Assembly: GCA_963969495.1 (NCBI GenBank)
Contig: OZ018337.1
Coordinates: 83,674,777 to 83,738,776 of the forward strand
Source of the DNA: Ceratothoa steindachneri
Taxonomy: Eukaryota; Arthropoda; Malacostraca; Isopoda; Cymothoidae
Reading direction: 5' to 3'
Length of the DNA stretch: 64,000 nt
Shown piece after piece: positions 12,381 through 25,456 of the stretch. The position numbers were made by a program, and so were the translations under genes. The notes under the pieces were generated by a model. It searched no databases. It was not told the DNA's origin and worked only from the letters and a program-made list of their open reading frames with translations. Numbering within the stretch: the stretch's first letter is position 1; the number at the start of each line of letters is the position of its first letter.

Positions 12381-12603
12381 CCAAAATATTACAGGGAATT
12401 TTAAGATTTCATTCTCTTAATGTTCTATAGGAGATTACCCTCTGATATGGAATTCCTGCACCAGTCATTCCCATAATTTGCCCCTAAATTTTCATACCAC
12501 TTAAATATTTAAGATTATAAAATCAATAACGTTTGAATCAAATCCATGATTTCTCGCCAAATTGGGCAGATAAACTACAGGTTAGGGGGGGATTTCATTG
12601 CAG

Positions 12604-12668
12604 GATCCCTTGGATACTATTTAGAGGTATACGGTGGATTTGAGGGCTGCGAAACTTCTGTCTCACAG
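12604..12668 (+). CDS. Very tentative short exon
   Basis: TTGCAG ends at 12603 and a strong donor-like CACAG|GTAAAG lies at 12668/12669. The 65 bases between are open as SLGYYLEVYGGFEGCETS. Short exon-like intervals occur by chance in DNA like this, and no neighbouring exon was found. Confidence 0.18.
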
Positions 12669-12699
12669 GTAAAGTTGCTCCAAGTCGAAATGCAAATTA

Positions 12700-15440
12700 C
12701 CAGGACCTCTCTCTATCCTGGTGGGTTGATCTGAGCATATGTACATCCAGACCACTATCAACAAGTAACTCATAACACCCCAAACGTGTAATCTGACCAA
12801 AGTTCTCGCACACACCCACGCCCATCTCCATCTTTTCTTCGAAAAAAACATTTTTTTACGTTTGTGGCATCGAAGGGCGTTGCTTATCTTTATCCACACT
12901 CATCAAAGGCGGAACTGGTCTCACTTCCCTTGAGATTAAATAGTTCCTCCTCCTTGGAAGGGACAAAACTCAGTCCCATCACTCTCTCTGCACATTCCTT
13001 CCAACGGTGACAGGCCGGTAATTGGCATTCTTATTTAGGTATCAATTTCATTAAACCGGTGTGAGACTGTCGTCCCCGATTGAAAATGGGTGGCGAGAAT
13101 AACTAACTTTTAATTAATTACTTAACTTAATGTTGTGATGTAAAGTAAAATTCCTGTCTGTACTTTAGAAATGGTTTGCGATGATATTTCCCTTTCCGAT
13201 TTAATTTCATAAAAAAATAGATAAAAAAATCAAAAGAGTGAATATGCTGCAAGATTGAAAGAAAAATAGATACTGAGATGATTAATAAATTGACCAACCA
13301 AGACTAACAGACGTTGATCTCTCGAAAAAGTGGAACTTTTTCATATTTCCCTGGATTTATTCAATAATTATTAGTGGTTTTTTTCTTTCTCTCCCCTTTT
13401 TGTTTCATTCTGGCTCGCTTTCACACATTCAAAAGTAGATATAGGCAATGGTCAAAGGCAGTTTGGTTGAATAATCATAACCAGTCAGACATAAATGCTT
13501 ATACAGTATAGTTCACAGGTAGTTAATAGAATTTCCATTATCCTGCAGGAAGGTTTTGCTAGATCCTATCCTTAAATGATTATGTGAGGGGAAAGAAACG
13601 GACAAATTTGAATACGGCGAACGCGATCAGCTCGTTCATGGACAATCGCTGTTGTGTCTTCGATGTCAGGTAGAGAGTTTTAAAAACGAATGGCCTAAAG
13701 TGAGGAAGAAAGGACGGGAGCTAAAATAGAATAACTGGAGCCTTTGGTTAACCTGAATTGAATACAATTAGAGAAAGGGTTGGATGGTAAATGGATGAAA
13801 GAAACTCATGAGTGGAAGACAGTTTCCTTCAGGAAACGGCCTATATTAATTGGTGCATGGATGAGAAGGTGTGACGAATAGAAGAAGAAGGTGGTATAGG
13901 AGGTGAAATGTTATTCAATACTAGAGGAAGGGAAAGTATGTGAGAATGCATGAAAACATGAGAGGCGATTTTAGGCAAAATTGGGATAGAGAAAATCTGA
14001 AACTCTTTTTCGAAGTAAAAGAGGCAAAGCTTCGATGTTGGGCGTGTTTAAATTAGAAGTGGAATAAAAGAACGCTGAAATAAAGAATATTGGTTACTGA
14101 AGAGGAGCTTCACTTAGGAATGTTGACTGGGGCTATTCCGCTTTTTTGTACCGAAAAGTAAACAGTCTTAAGATTTTCTTTGGCCTTAAACATAAGACAT
14201 TAGGCTTCTAACGTTATGTGACGGGTTCATTCCCAAGCAAGGGTGGGCACAAAGGTCACCGGATGGCGATATCTTGCCAGCGACATTTGAGTGCCATGTG
14301 CTCACCCCGGCATGGGTATGTGGATCTTATGGCATTATTCAAAACAACACCGCTATTATTCCTCTCACGCCTTGGGAAAGGATTCCCTTCACAGGGGTCA
14401 GGAAGGTTCCTACCTGATAGCTGGTTGGTGTCAAGGCTGAAAATCCTTCCCCCACACCTTCTCCATCCAGCAAACGAGGTTTAGCTCGAGGTTCCCGCGG
14501 GCTCACCCACCGTTTTCATGCTGATCTTTAAACTATTTTCATTATGCCGTCAGGTGAGGTGGGGGAGATCTGCTCTGCTGGAAGAAAGAACTGTTCCACG
14601 AGGGAAAGAGGAAGGGTACAACATTTGGCAAGAATAAAATATGAAGCATTCATTTAAAGATGGTGGAATCAGAGGAGGACCTTAATTAGAATGCCCTGTA
14701 GTAGGTATTACTACCCAATTGGCACCTTTCCCCACTACCCATTAAAGGGATAGGATAAAAGTATAAAATTGCCCCCAGCCCTACTAAGTAAGTCTTCTCT
14801 CTTTTAAATAAAAATAATCACTAATCCTTCGCGTGCTAAAGACCAATGATTTATAAATTTATGTCACGCTTTCAATTTGTAAGCCAAGATCCCAAATAGA
14901 TCCTCTTTCAAAGATCTTTGAATATAAAATACCTACTCTATGAACAAATGTTTTTTCCAATCACTTTATTTTAGCTGTGAAATAATTAGGAATTAAAATG
15001 CTTTCTTTTCTTGGTTTCGGGGCCGATTGATGAGCAGGAACAGAACCACTTTTTGGCAAAGCATCAAATTGATTCGGTAAGAAAATCAACTTAGGAATTT
15101 ACTAAAAACGTAGCTTTTACATTTAGGAAATCATTAATTTCCAAGGGGATTAAAAATGCAGAAATTATGTTTAAAAGAGAAAAATGTTAGAAGTGAAACA
15201 TGATTCCTTAAAATTTAATTAATAGAAATATTTGTTCATTTCCTACGAATATTTATCGCTCTGACTTCACTATTTGATGTAGCATTTTTGACACTAAGAT
15301 GCAGCTATTCCTCTTAACAATGTAGTACGATTTTTTTACATTTTGGAAGCAATTTTGTTTGAATTTTCTCAGCTCGTTATTCCCTACTCTAACTTTACTT
15401 CCCTTGAAGAGAATTCACATCTTTTTGAATATATATAAAT
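12700..15440. other. Intergenic stretch with a GC-richer patch
   Basis: No supported gene. The patch at 14210-14520 is GC-rich and open on the plus strand (14218-14484), but the peptide is low-information and matches no family I know. It could be an old repeat. Confidence 0.4.
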
Positions 15441-15448
15441 ATATAAAA

Positions 15449-17258
15449 GGTGTCCCAGAAAACAGTTAACCGTACTTTGAATTAATATAATTCAAAAACT
15501 ATTGGAGATTTGTGTGTCTTGCAAAAGGCGGTTTATTTAACCACTATTTATACTATCGATTCTATAAATTTCATTAAATTCCCGAGAAGGATATTGAAAC
15601 AATAATGGGTTGAGTGGAGGCTATCAAAATTATGTATGCGCGAGGAAGTAAAATCATAAAACGAAGCCTAGGAAGGCTAGGCCACCGTGCACTTCCAAGA
15701 GAAGCGTAGGGAGCGGAGGTAGCCTAGGTCACGTTGCGATTTTTCAAACAAAGCCTACGCCATTTTACAGTGGTTTTTCAGCCAGGCTGTGGTATGGTAT
15801 CGTCATTATTCATTATTAAGCAAGTCAAAGCGTTTCTGTGTAAAAGTTTACTTCCATAGAATCTTTTTAATCATGCAGTTAAAAAAAGATCAACGCGTAT
15901 TTGTAGTCAGAAACTTTATTAAGACTGTCAGTATTAAACAAGTACAAGATTCATTTGAAAATCGTTTTCCATGTAGGCCGCCACCAAGCAAGTCTACAAT
16001 TTGGAAAAATATTCGCAAATACCGACAAGAAAGAACATGTTTAAATCTAAATAAAGTTCGTTCGGGTCGTATGAGAACCAAAAGAACGACTGAAAATATC
16101 GAATTTGTCAGATGACGCTTCTTCAAAGTCCACATCTATCAGTCAGAAAAAATGGGTTACAATTGTCAAATACGTCATTTAACCGCATTATTAAACATGA
16201 CTTAAAATGGCATCCCTATAAGATGCATGCAAGTCCCTAGCTTCTTGAAACTGATTTTCCTCGTCGTAGAAAATTTGTCGAATGGCTTCTACATAAACCC
16301 TCTCGTTTCCTAGAAAACACTGTAATTGGTGACGAGGCAGCCTTTTCATGAATGGAACGGTAAATAGCCATAACATTCGGCATTTTCGCTGCTGAACCTT
16401 TCCCCCCCCCTTCCCCCAGCATTCAAATTTGACACAGGTACTTGTCAGCAGAAAGTGTCTCTGTGGATCGGAAAATGCGGGAATGGCAATCTTGTCGGCA
16501 CATTGTTTTACGAGAATAATTTAAATGGTGCTGCCTACCTGACCATGATCGATGAAAGGATCTTCCTGGAACTCCGCCATATTTATGGCAATCAATTTAA
16601 TAGACTTTGGTGGATTCAGGACGGCGCACCAGCTCATAGACAGCTTGCTGTAAGAACAAAACTAAGAGAAACGTTTGACAACCGAAATGTCGCGCTAAAT
16701 CATGTAATTTAAGAGCCACAAGATTTCCTGACTTAACACCGCGTGATTATTTCTTATGGGGATATCTAAAGAATAAAGGGTAGTCTACTCCACTACAAAA
16801 CATCAACTAGGTAAGAGATAGTATCACACGTAAAGTCAATCGACTTAGGGAAAATTACAAGTTAATCCAAAAAGTTGTTCAATCAATGCATTCAAAGGCG
16901 AAACTGGGCTTGGAAAGTAGTAGAGGAAGGACATGTGGCAGGAAACCGTGCTTAGAAAATTAAAAAATGAATTTGTATTACCCATATGAAAAGGTGATTT
17001 GGTTATAAATGGATTTAAATATATTTGTTGATTTTAAACTTCGAAGTTTCATTATTTTAGTTCCTTGCGCAAACATAATTTTGATAGCCTCCACTAAACC
17101 CATTAGTGTATCATAATTATAGAAGGGAATTTAATCAAATTTCCGGAATCGACAGATAAATATTTGGTAAATTTGGTTTGTCTAGCCAGACTTAAAAATT
17201 TCTAATAGGTTTTGAGTTATACTAAATCAAATTACAGTTAACTTTTTTCTGAAACACC

Positions 17259-17262
<4 letters not shown>
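15449..17262 (+). mobile_element. Mariner-like element (DD41D type) with long inverted repeats
   Basis: The element begins GGTGTCCCAGAAAACAGTTA at 15449 and ends with the related AGTTAACTTTTTTCTGAAACACC complement at 17262, next to TA-rich DNA as expected for TA-target insertion. The ends pair over roughly 200 bases: the GTGGAGGCTATCAAAATTAT block near 15615 is the complement of one near 17088. Between them lies a broken transposase. Elements of this IS630/Tc1/mariner group move by cut-and-paste. This copy cannot supply its own enzyme, but its termini look well kept and might still be recognised in trans. Confidence 0.85.
15873..16960 (+). pseudogene. Broken mariner-like transposase (DUF4817-type N-terminus)
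   Basis: The ATG at 15873 opens MQLKKDQRVFVVRNFIKT, the start of the N-terminal helix-turn-helix (DUF4817-like) seen in a large arthropod transposase group. The first frame stops at 16113, and a -1 type shift carries on as LKWHPYK and FVEWLLHKPSRF. The first catalytic aspartate is in VIGDEAAFS (16331). Another shift near 16347 and a divergent patch follow, then an open block at 16455-16712 with GTLFYENNLNGAAYLTMI and the second aspartate in WIQDGAPAH (16620). A further shift precedes PDLTPRDYFLWGYLK, with the third aspartate at 16745, about 41 residues after the second. At least three frameshifts and several stops make it inactive. Confidence 0.85.

Positions 17263-17301
<39 letters not shown>
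17262..17301. repeat. (TA)n microsatellite
   Basis: A TA tract with one TACATATA interruption directly abuts the right end of the mariner-like element. Confidence 0.9.
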
Positions 17302-17333
17302 AATGAATTACCACATAAAATAAGTTTTTTACT

Positions 17334-18665
17334 ATAAAGAAAGCTTGATAAAGAAAGAGAGTCGATGTGAGGTCGGTCAACTCTTGATGACTCTATGGCA
17401 TTAAATGCGATCAAAGAGATCTCTGATAGAGATCTCGGAGATCTCTATCAACTTCAGTTTTCTCCTTCAATTAAATTCTCTAAGGGACGTTTTATTATAG
17501 AGAAGGAAATTTTGAATTGGAGAGTTAATGTACCCTCTTTACGATCTCATGATTTCAGGGCAATTAAGTTGTATCAATGTGATGATTATAGAACGCCTTT
17601 TCCTTTCATATGCCACCAGGCGTTTTAGTCTACAAAAGAAGGTTCGGGACATAACTATTTGACAGGATTTTGGAGCTTAATTCTGATTTATTGATAAGCC
17701 TCTTTTTTGGTTGAATGAAAAATTAAAACCTTAAAACCAAACGACATTTTGGCGAATTTTTTTGAAAAGCAGATCATAAAAAAAGGGAGGAAATTTGAAA
17801 AATCTGTTGGGGTTCTAAAACTAAAATGCTGAATTTTTAAATAAAAATACCCTATGTATAAATTTAATATATAAACTTATGATAAGGAAAAGTTATTTAG
17901 TACTCTATGGAACTAAAAATAACCTATGTATTTCATTTCATTTAGCCACATTTGGCATGGAAAGTCACTCTAATTCAAAGGTGGAGGATAATCCTAAATT
18001 TTCTGTCCAGGTCTGTGAAATATGTAAAATTGCTCCCGTTCCTAACTCACTTTTCTTAGACCCCCCGTAGTTCAAAACCATCGCTCTTTTATTATATCTA
18101 TTAACAGATACTATAAATATTGCTCCACTCAATTAGCTCTTCCTTTCAGTTATCATTTTTGTTATCTTTTTAGAACACCATTGAGAAGAGCAAATTTTAT
18201 TCAGGTGCTCCGTTGGATGCGGAACCTTCATTCAAACTTGAGGTCTGAGTCCTTACCATAAATGAGAGATTCTGCGCATGTCCCAAGTGATCCACCGTAC
18301 TATTTTATAATATTCCCCTTTGTTTCTAAACCTTCTAATGACTCCGCATTCTACGATACTTTTCCCACTCTTCAAGCAACCCCTGCCTCCATTCTTAACC
18401 AAATATTAACTGACTTGTGGACGAATTGATTGCCACTAATCAGCTATTTTTTTCGAAGTAACAAACTGGAATTTGACGGCAAATTACTTATCAAATTTTT
18501 CATTTACTGATGGTTGTTAAAGACCATTTTCAAGAGAGATTTAATAACGGGGACGAAATGATCCGTTTAGTTTAGAGCGGAAAATTTATTGGATTTCACA
18601 TCCAAATTAACGACTTTCAATCTTTCCTTTAAAATTGTAAGGAAGTCTTTCAGACTTCTTTCTTT
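17334..18665 (+). repeat. Dispersed repeat A, copy 1
   Basis: This 1.3-kb block aligns, with gaps, to 50534-51895 in the same orientation, and its first 0.3 kb to 21455-21800. Shared landmarks are AAAGCTTG near the start, the agatctcggagat and TTCTCC-CAATTAAATTCTCT words, CATGCCACNAGG, CCAAACGA, GATACTATAAATATTGCT, CATTCAAACTTGAGG and GACTTTCAATC near the end. The frame at 17395-17628 within it is not conserved in the other copies, so the family is probably noncoding. Its termini and class are unknown. Confidence 0.7.
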
Positions 18666-21454
18666 CTAGATAGTGGCCATTCATAGTGGAAATTCGAGGC
18701 CGTAATCATGGTTCTTTTTTGGTCATGGCATGTAACAACCAATGAATGTTATTTCTCATTATGACGACTTTAACATACAGTTAACAAGACAGTTGCTAAT
18801 CCCTAAATGCTTTATGTGGCTATCAAGCAAATTTGAAAGAATAAAATGCAGTTATCTCGCTCACAGTACATTTGCGTCGTCTGGATCTTTGCTTCCGTCT
18901 CAGACAATTTATTCTAATGGTGAGCTCTTTGGGTGGCTCTGTACCAAATCTCCTGATCCATTGCCATTGGACTTCGGTTACATTCACAAATAGTTATTTT
19001 GCTGAACTTAATAATAAGTATTGATTGCTGTAAAGCTTGGATCGTTAAATGAGTGAGTCAGCTAATTCTTTAAGCAGGCAAATGGATCACTAGACTGCGT
19101 TCAGGCCAAAGGTCAAGCTATTAAAGCTCTCTATATAGAAATATATAGTCTGCATTTTGTTTTAGAAGTCGTGATTTATTTATATTTGTAAAATCTAATA
19201 TATATTTCCGAAAATATGTTTGTATGTATGTATTATATATACATATATGATCGCTGTAGATGACCACTTAGAGTTAACTTAAAGGAAAACAAAGCTCACC
19301 AAGGGACAACAATGGTATCTGGACCCGGGTAGCATAATGGACTATTTAGATTGGGCAAATTTGGCACCACCTGATGTTGGGCTACGTTGGGTTAAGTTCT
19401 AATTGTTACCATCTAGTTTTTATGGACAAGTAATTGCGGCTATGTGTTGCAATTAAAGCCAAAACATTGCCCGTGGAAAGAATAAGGTTTTCCAGACACA
19501 TTATGCGACTGCAATGTTTAAAAAATGCGATAAAACCTATTATCACCATGCCGAGATTCGAATAATTTAGATATTTAGTTAAAAATCACGCCCATCTGTT
19601 TGAGGTGCGCAATATAGTAAGTAGCTTTTACCCGCGTACTCACGTTCGCCTTCCTGCCTTCCTGCCCGTCTACTCGATTGGTCTCCCTGCCCCACTACTG
19701 TAATGTGAAAATCGTTCTCTGTTACTCTTTCATGATACATTAATCAAATTTAAAATAAACCTTATATTTTATACCTATCAACTTTTAAAGCATAATTTTG
19801 ACTCAAGGCAAAATTTAATTTGTTCAAGATAGTTTCATATGCCCGGATAACGTCGGGTATCATGGCTGGTAAGCAATAAAATGAATCTGTTCATTTTCGA
19901 TTTATTAATTTGCTTTTTATGTGTAGCAAACCCTTCTTTGTTATCTTGGCCTAGCAAGGTTCATGGTTAAGTGAATAGGTGTACCCATTATTTTATTAGA
20001 CCACTGAAATTTCTTTTGAGAGGTGTAAGAAATAGTACTAATGTTAAGTAATCAGGTAAAAGGGAGTTATAAATTCACTCAGTATATACAAGGGTGCCCA
20101 TCAAAACCAAATCCTATTCCCATTTGTCGAGTCGATCGAGTGTAATTCCTTTGAATTTGTTTGTAGTCTCCAAATGATTAGCTTCAGGATTGGTGAATGT
20201 AAACGCACATTTGATGAAGCAAAGGCTATTAGAAATAATCTTGAACAGAGAAATAAGTGCCTTAGAGAAGCGAAGTAAAATTCAGGTACATTCTACATTC
20301 TAACATTTGCGAAACATTTGGGATTACGTGAAATTGAGCAATACAAAGTTACGTTTTTGATATTGCCACATTTTTAATACGGATGGTGTGTGCGCCGTGG
20401 GCTCCATGCGTATCTACCATGTTTTAGCGTTATTAGGACAAAGATTCCGTAATGCATCAGTCAGAATTTGTATCAGATGTTTGCATATAGCTTGAGAAAC
20501 GAGTGTGAAAGCACAATGAATTTCTCTTCCTGTTTCAAGGAAACAGGAAGAATTGAGGTAAAGAAAGCCGTTTCTACTTTAAATGTTTCAAGAAGAGAAA
20601 AAATATCTAGTTTTTTTTTGTCTTCTTTAACCATACTCGTTTAATTCATATAATAGATGAGTAGCTGTTAGAGCTACGCCATTGTTGGGGTTAAATTATA
20701 TTTTTGAACTGTCTCCTTAAATTTATTTCAGGTCTTAATTACTTAGGAACGCAGGGCTGTTTTTTAGAAAGTCAAAGTTTTTATTAAAGATATTGCAAAA
20801 GGTTGATTCTGAGTGTGAAAAACAGAAATTAGGTCGGTTCTTTGCATATATTTCAAGCTTTTTCCCAAATGCTTACTAAAAGGTACCATTTTTTTCTTAC
20901 CTTGTACTTTTTACTTACTGAATCTAAGAATAAAAATATATAAATCGTGTTCATTAAATGAGTTAAAATTAAGTCATGGCGCTTTTATAGGTTGATGGAG
21001 TGAGTCGCCGTAGTATCGTCGTCACTACGATGCTTCACTTCTTTTGCGAGTGACATATTTTCTACCTAAAACGTTCAGCTGCGTTTTACTCTCTAACCCA
21101 AGAGATCTTTTCTTTTTTTTCCTTGTAACCATTTTTATTTTTATTCCTCCTTCTTTTGATTAATTTTTAACTCCTCCTACTCCTCCCTCCATCTTCTTCA
21201 TATTTATTACGCTGAGGTCCTTCACCTTCACTCGCCTCATGAGGGCCATGGAAGAGAGAAGGGCGAAATTGTGTCCGCTGACTCTTAAGCAGAGTTCCGT
21301 TCAAAAAAGCTCAAAAGCCACGCTTCGTTAAGAAGCACTGAAAGGGGGGTGGGGGCTAAGGAAGAGGCTAAGGAGGTGTCTGGGATCAAAGGTAAGAAAA
21401 AAAGAAAGAAAAGTGAAAATTGGTTTCGAAGTTTAAGGACGCTTTCCTAAAGAA
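18666..21454. other. Unassigned stretch
   Basis: I recognise no gene or element. The frame at 18742-18993 shows no motif. An A-box-like TAGCATAATGG near 19329 has no B-box partner. Confidence 0.4.
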
Positions 21455-21800
21455 ACTTTAATCTAACGAAAGCTTGCTAAAGTAAGAGAGGTAGTGTGCA
21501 GTCGGTCAATTCTTGGTCGACGTGCTTGTGCCTCTCTTTCGGCGTGTTTCCTGTTGCTTTGAATGCGATCTTTATGAAATCCATATTTTTCTAGCATTTA
21601 CATTTTCTAACGGAGGGGGAATTATAAAGAAATGTATTCAGAATCGCAGAGTTTGTTCTATCAACTTAGATGCCACGCTTGTCTTTTGATTTACTTAAAA
21701 TTGCTGGTACTATCTCTTAGATTTCACGGCGATTAAGAATTTCAAAGGAGTCTATTTTATATGTGAAATTGAACTGATATATGAATATTTTCGGTTTTGA
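21455..21800 (+). repeat. Dispersed repeat A, copy 3 (5' part)
   Basis: It begins AACGAAAGCTTGCTAA, as at 50534, followed by GAGGTAGTGTGCAGTCGGTC, which matches both longer copies. Similarity fades after about 21800. Confidence 0.6.
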
Positions 21801-23382
21801 GGTTATAACGAAGAAACGACTTATAAACATTAGATGAAAATAAAGTTGTACCTTTTAATACGGTTTTGAAAGTTCCTAAAATATTTAAGGAAAATTGACT
21901 TTCTTTTCTAAGCAATATATAATAACAGGTGAAGGAATATTATTTTCCTTGTCTTTATTAACACTGAATAAATCATCTGCCTAGATTATCCTTTTCTATT
22001 CTTTTCCAGCCTATGTTGCCTTGAAAATTTCTTTGGAATTACGCGAGAAACTTGTAGCAGTGAAGAGATTCAGAAGGCGGCCCGTTTTCTTCTAAAGTTT
22101 TTTCATTTTTCGCTGCACTATTTAAAATATCCTTCCGTCTACAAAAAATAACAGACCTAATTTTTTTCTGCCTTTCCATTTTCAGTAGGATTATTTATTA
22201 GTTCGAGTGTGATTTTACAGTTTATTTGATAAGGGCTTTTAGAAGAGGAGGTATAAAACGTATATATATAGGAGCAGAAGTGTGTTGTGCATGTGTAAAA
22301 CGATTCTGAGATTGTAAATGGTGTCAAAATCAATAATTAAATACCAGTACGACAATTATTAAAATTTTAATAAATTTTGGCCCAAACTTTAAAAATGTTT
22401 AAAGTAAAAAATATAAAATTAAAAGATGAATATAATTTTGAATGACCTACTAAGGTCTTATCAGGATCATTAATTCATTTGAATAAATAAAATAATGCAC
22501 TTTTGTTGTGAATATCCAACCTAATGATAAAGAATTAGAGCCAAAGTATAGCAACTGTCAAGACAACCCATTCACTCCCTCCCCCTTAACTGGGAACTGA
22601 AAGGGGACTATGGAGTTTTTCAAGGTCGTTTTCTTTCCCATTGTTCAATCAGATGGCGCGGATGGTTGATTTTGGTACTGGATACCGTCACCCCACATTC
22701 AGGCCGGATCTAATTGTTGACATTTTACCCTTGTAAGGTTTGATAACTATTTATTCAAAATAATTGCCCTTTTAATTGCTCAAGGGGACTTGGTTTAAAG
22801 TATTATATCTGTAAAAGAAGAATAGAAATAATCCGGAAGGAAATAATTTTCAATTACTTTTTGTTTTCTACATTTATCAGTTTATTTTCCGCAATAATTT
22901 ACCATTATTAAATTTATTTTAGTGTTCGCTTAAGTTTTATGTTATCCCTTTTACCTTTTCTTAATATTTCTCTGGATGAATGACAAAATTTACTTAGGTA
23001 TAAACACGAGGTAATTATATTGTGGATTAGCACAATATATTTGTTAATGCATCAACTACTAGCCAATTTTCTTTGTAGCACTCCAGGATTTTATTGAAAC
23101 ATGAAGAGGGAAACCCCATTGTGTCCTTGTAATTAGGTAGTTTCTAATGCCCCATGTTCTCTATGATCGTTTAATTTAATTAAAGATCATAACATGAAAA
23201 TTCCATTCAATGATAAATAAAACAAACCTGCTTCATGCATTTATAATATCATCTGATTTAACTTTGTAACTAATCTTCTTTTATATTTCTAAGCCTACAT
23301 CGTCACGGGTGCAAATTCATTACAATTCGCCTCGGTTCTGTGATCGATTTATAGCAATGAAATTATCTCCAAATTGTCTGTG
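21801..23382. other. AT-rich stretch, nothing recognised
   Basis: No open frame with a family motif and no repeat pairing found. A slightly GC-richer patch at 22560-22740 is unexplained. Confidence 0.4.
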
Positions 23383-24430
23383 TCGTAGAATTCCCCTCCT
23401 TTTTGTTCTATCTCTAAGAGTGCTAAGAGTGTCTAATATATTGATTTTATAAGAATATCTAAACGAAAAGAGCCGTTACGAAACACGTAAGGATATAAAA
23501 GAAACGCCCACAAATTCACAAAATAAACTTATATTTTACCTTTATCAAATGAATACATAACATTTATACATTAACTACAACAATACTCTAAATATTATTA
23601 TAAACAAAAATTAATTAAATTAGTTTACCCACAAAACTTGGTTAACGTTTTCTCTACACAAAACAATGATATAAAAATAAGGCTTACGGACTCATGTGGA
23701 GTTTAAAAGCCTCAGAAATGTTATTGCCTCACAACGCGTGCCGTGTGCCCAGATGTAGATGGGCGAAATTCCACGGTCGTTTTGGCGAGGGAAGCAGCTG
23801 GGGGGTCCACACGTTCTTCCAGGGGGGGGCGGTCTTCAAGGACGAGAACCAATACAGAGCTTTATGCAACATCTAGGCAGTCGTGGTCTCTCTGGCGAGA
23901 GTGAGTCAAACTTGGTTCTTAAATCAAGTTAACTTGGAGTGCGGTGTGATGACAGAGTAACTAGCTCCAGGAGGAGCTTTTCTCCTTCGTTACTTATTTC
24001 CTCATGGACGAGGACTGAACTCGGGGAGGGTCTTCTTCAAGGGCATGTAAAACGGAGAGAGATTTCTCTGGCGAGAATAAATTACTTAACGTTCGGTTTG
24101 GTAACCCGGAACTAGCTCGAGGATGAGTTTTTTCTTAATTCCAGTCTTCCTCAAGGGCGAGTATAACGGAGGGAAATTTCTCTGACGAGCACAAGTTTAA
24201 CTTGGTTCCTAACCAAGTTAACTTAGGAGTTTGGTGTGGCCACCTTATAACGAGCTCGAGGGGGAGCCTTTTCCTTTTTCTTCTTAATTCCTCAAAGACG
24301 AGGAATACCCCTGGTGTTTAAGGTGCAACAGGATATGAGGAGTCTCTCTGGCGAGAGTAAGTTGAACTTACCAAAGTTAACTTATCGTTTGGTTTGATAA
24401 CCAGGGACTTAGCTCGAGGATAAGCTTCTT
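23383..24430 (-). repeat. LTR-like repeat, copy 2 (3' LTR)
   Basis: It is the most complete copy of the three. On the plus strand it starts GTAGAATTCCCCTCC and contains ACGAAACACGTAAGGATATA near 23478. From about 23889 it runs into an array of 114-176-base subrepeats, marked by TCTCTGGCGAGA-type cores at 23889, 24064, 24178 and 24345. Those subrepeats also share AACTTGGTT-CAAGTTAACTT arms that are themselves inverted repeats. Confidence 0.75.
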
Positions 24431-25456
24431 CTTAGCCCCCTTAAGGTAGGTAGCTCTGCCTCTCTTGCAGGGTACTTCTTAGGCTGGCGAGCCAAGTACA
24501 CTACCTCTCCAGTCTCGGTAGTTCGTTTTGATCCGAAGACTTCCGCAAATAGAGACTGACGTATACTACCTCGATTTTCCTCAAAGTTCCTCATTTATAC
24601 CTCGTCACCCCACTGGGGGAGTGGTAAAGGGGCAAGGGGCTTGAGGACGGCCCTAGGAGAGTTCTTTTTCCAAATGTTTTTTCACACGAAGTCAAACATC
24701 GGCTCCTCATTAGCCTTCGAGATTGGGAGAAACACGTCTCCAATTTCTTATTTGACGTGAAACTGGATCTCACTCTCCTGGGGGAGATCTTACATTTTGA
24801 CCTTTACGGTCTTTCATGGCACCAAGCTGTGCCACACTGCGGTTAAGCACCGACCCTGCCGATGCCTTCGACGTTTGTTTGCGGTAACTGCCTTGTGAAT
24901 ACATCACGAGTGGACGGGTGGGGTGAGGTAACCATTCCCCGACAACACTTCCCATCGAAGAATTTAATGGGGAGGTGGGATGCGCCCGGGAACTCAAAAC
25001 AACTTACTCAACCTAGTCGAGATTAGCAAAGTTGTATGTTTTGAGCCCTCTCATACATTAAGTTTCCTTACACATGTATGCCATCGCGCGCGTTTACACA
25101 GGCAATGTGTCGAACTAGACATACTCGATTTACAATTTTACATAAAATTAAAAAACCTTAATTCGTCGATTACCCACAAAAAACAAACAAGCTACTTCCT
25201 TACATTTCTAAGTTTTTGAGAACTTAAATCCTACCGATAAATATTAAAACGTACAACAAATGAAAACATGCTTTCACGCTCATTAGGTACTGAAATAACC
25301 CTAAATGGTTTTTCGTCTCCGCCTATAGAGCAGCTGTACTTTATTGGCTCCTTTGATGTAGCTGATCCTAAAATGGTGCTCTTAGACCAATACTTTACCG
25401 CGCCTGAGTAGCCCGTTCGGGTTATTGAGTCTACCCCAGTATGTTACTAAATGGTA

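Noticed and set aside
12185..12430. Repetitive MGNRPSYLI protein
   Set aside because: It follows from a 27-bp minisatellite; the frame is lost in the left part of the array and there is no sign of a gene around it.
14218..14484. GC-rich 88-codon open frame
   Set aside because: No motif and no splice context; not strong enough to call a gene.
17395..17628. 77-codon frame as a gene
   Set aside because: It lies in repeat A and is not conserved in the copy at 50.5 kb.
19320..19400. tRNA or SINE head suggested by an A-box-like word
   Set aside because: No B box or cloverleaf could be drawn downstream.
24409..24997. Minus-strand frames as the pol region of the LTR element
   Set aside because: I looked for protease, reverse transcriptase and integrase motifs in all three minus frames and found none.
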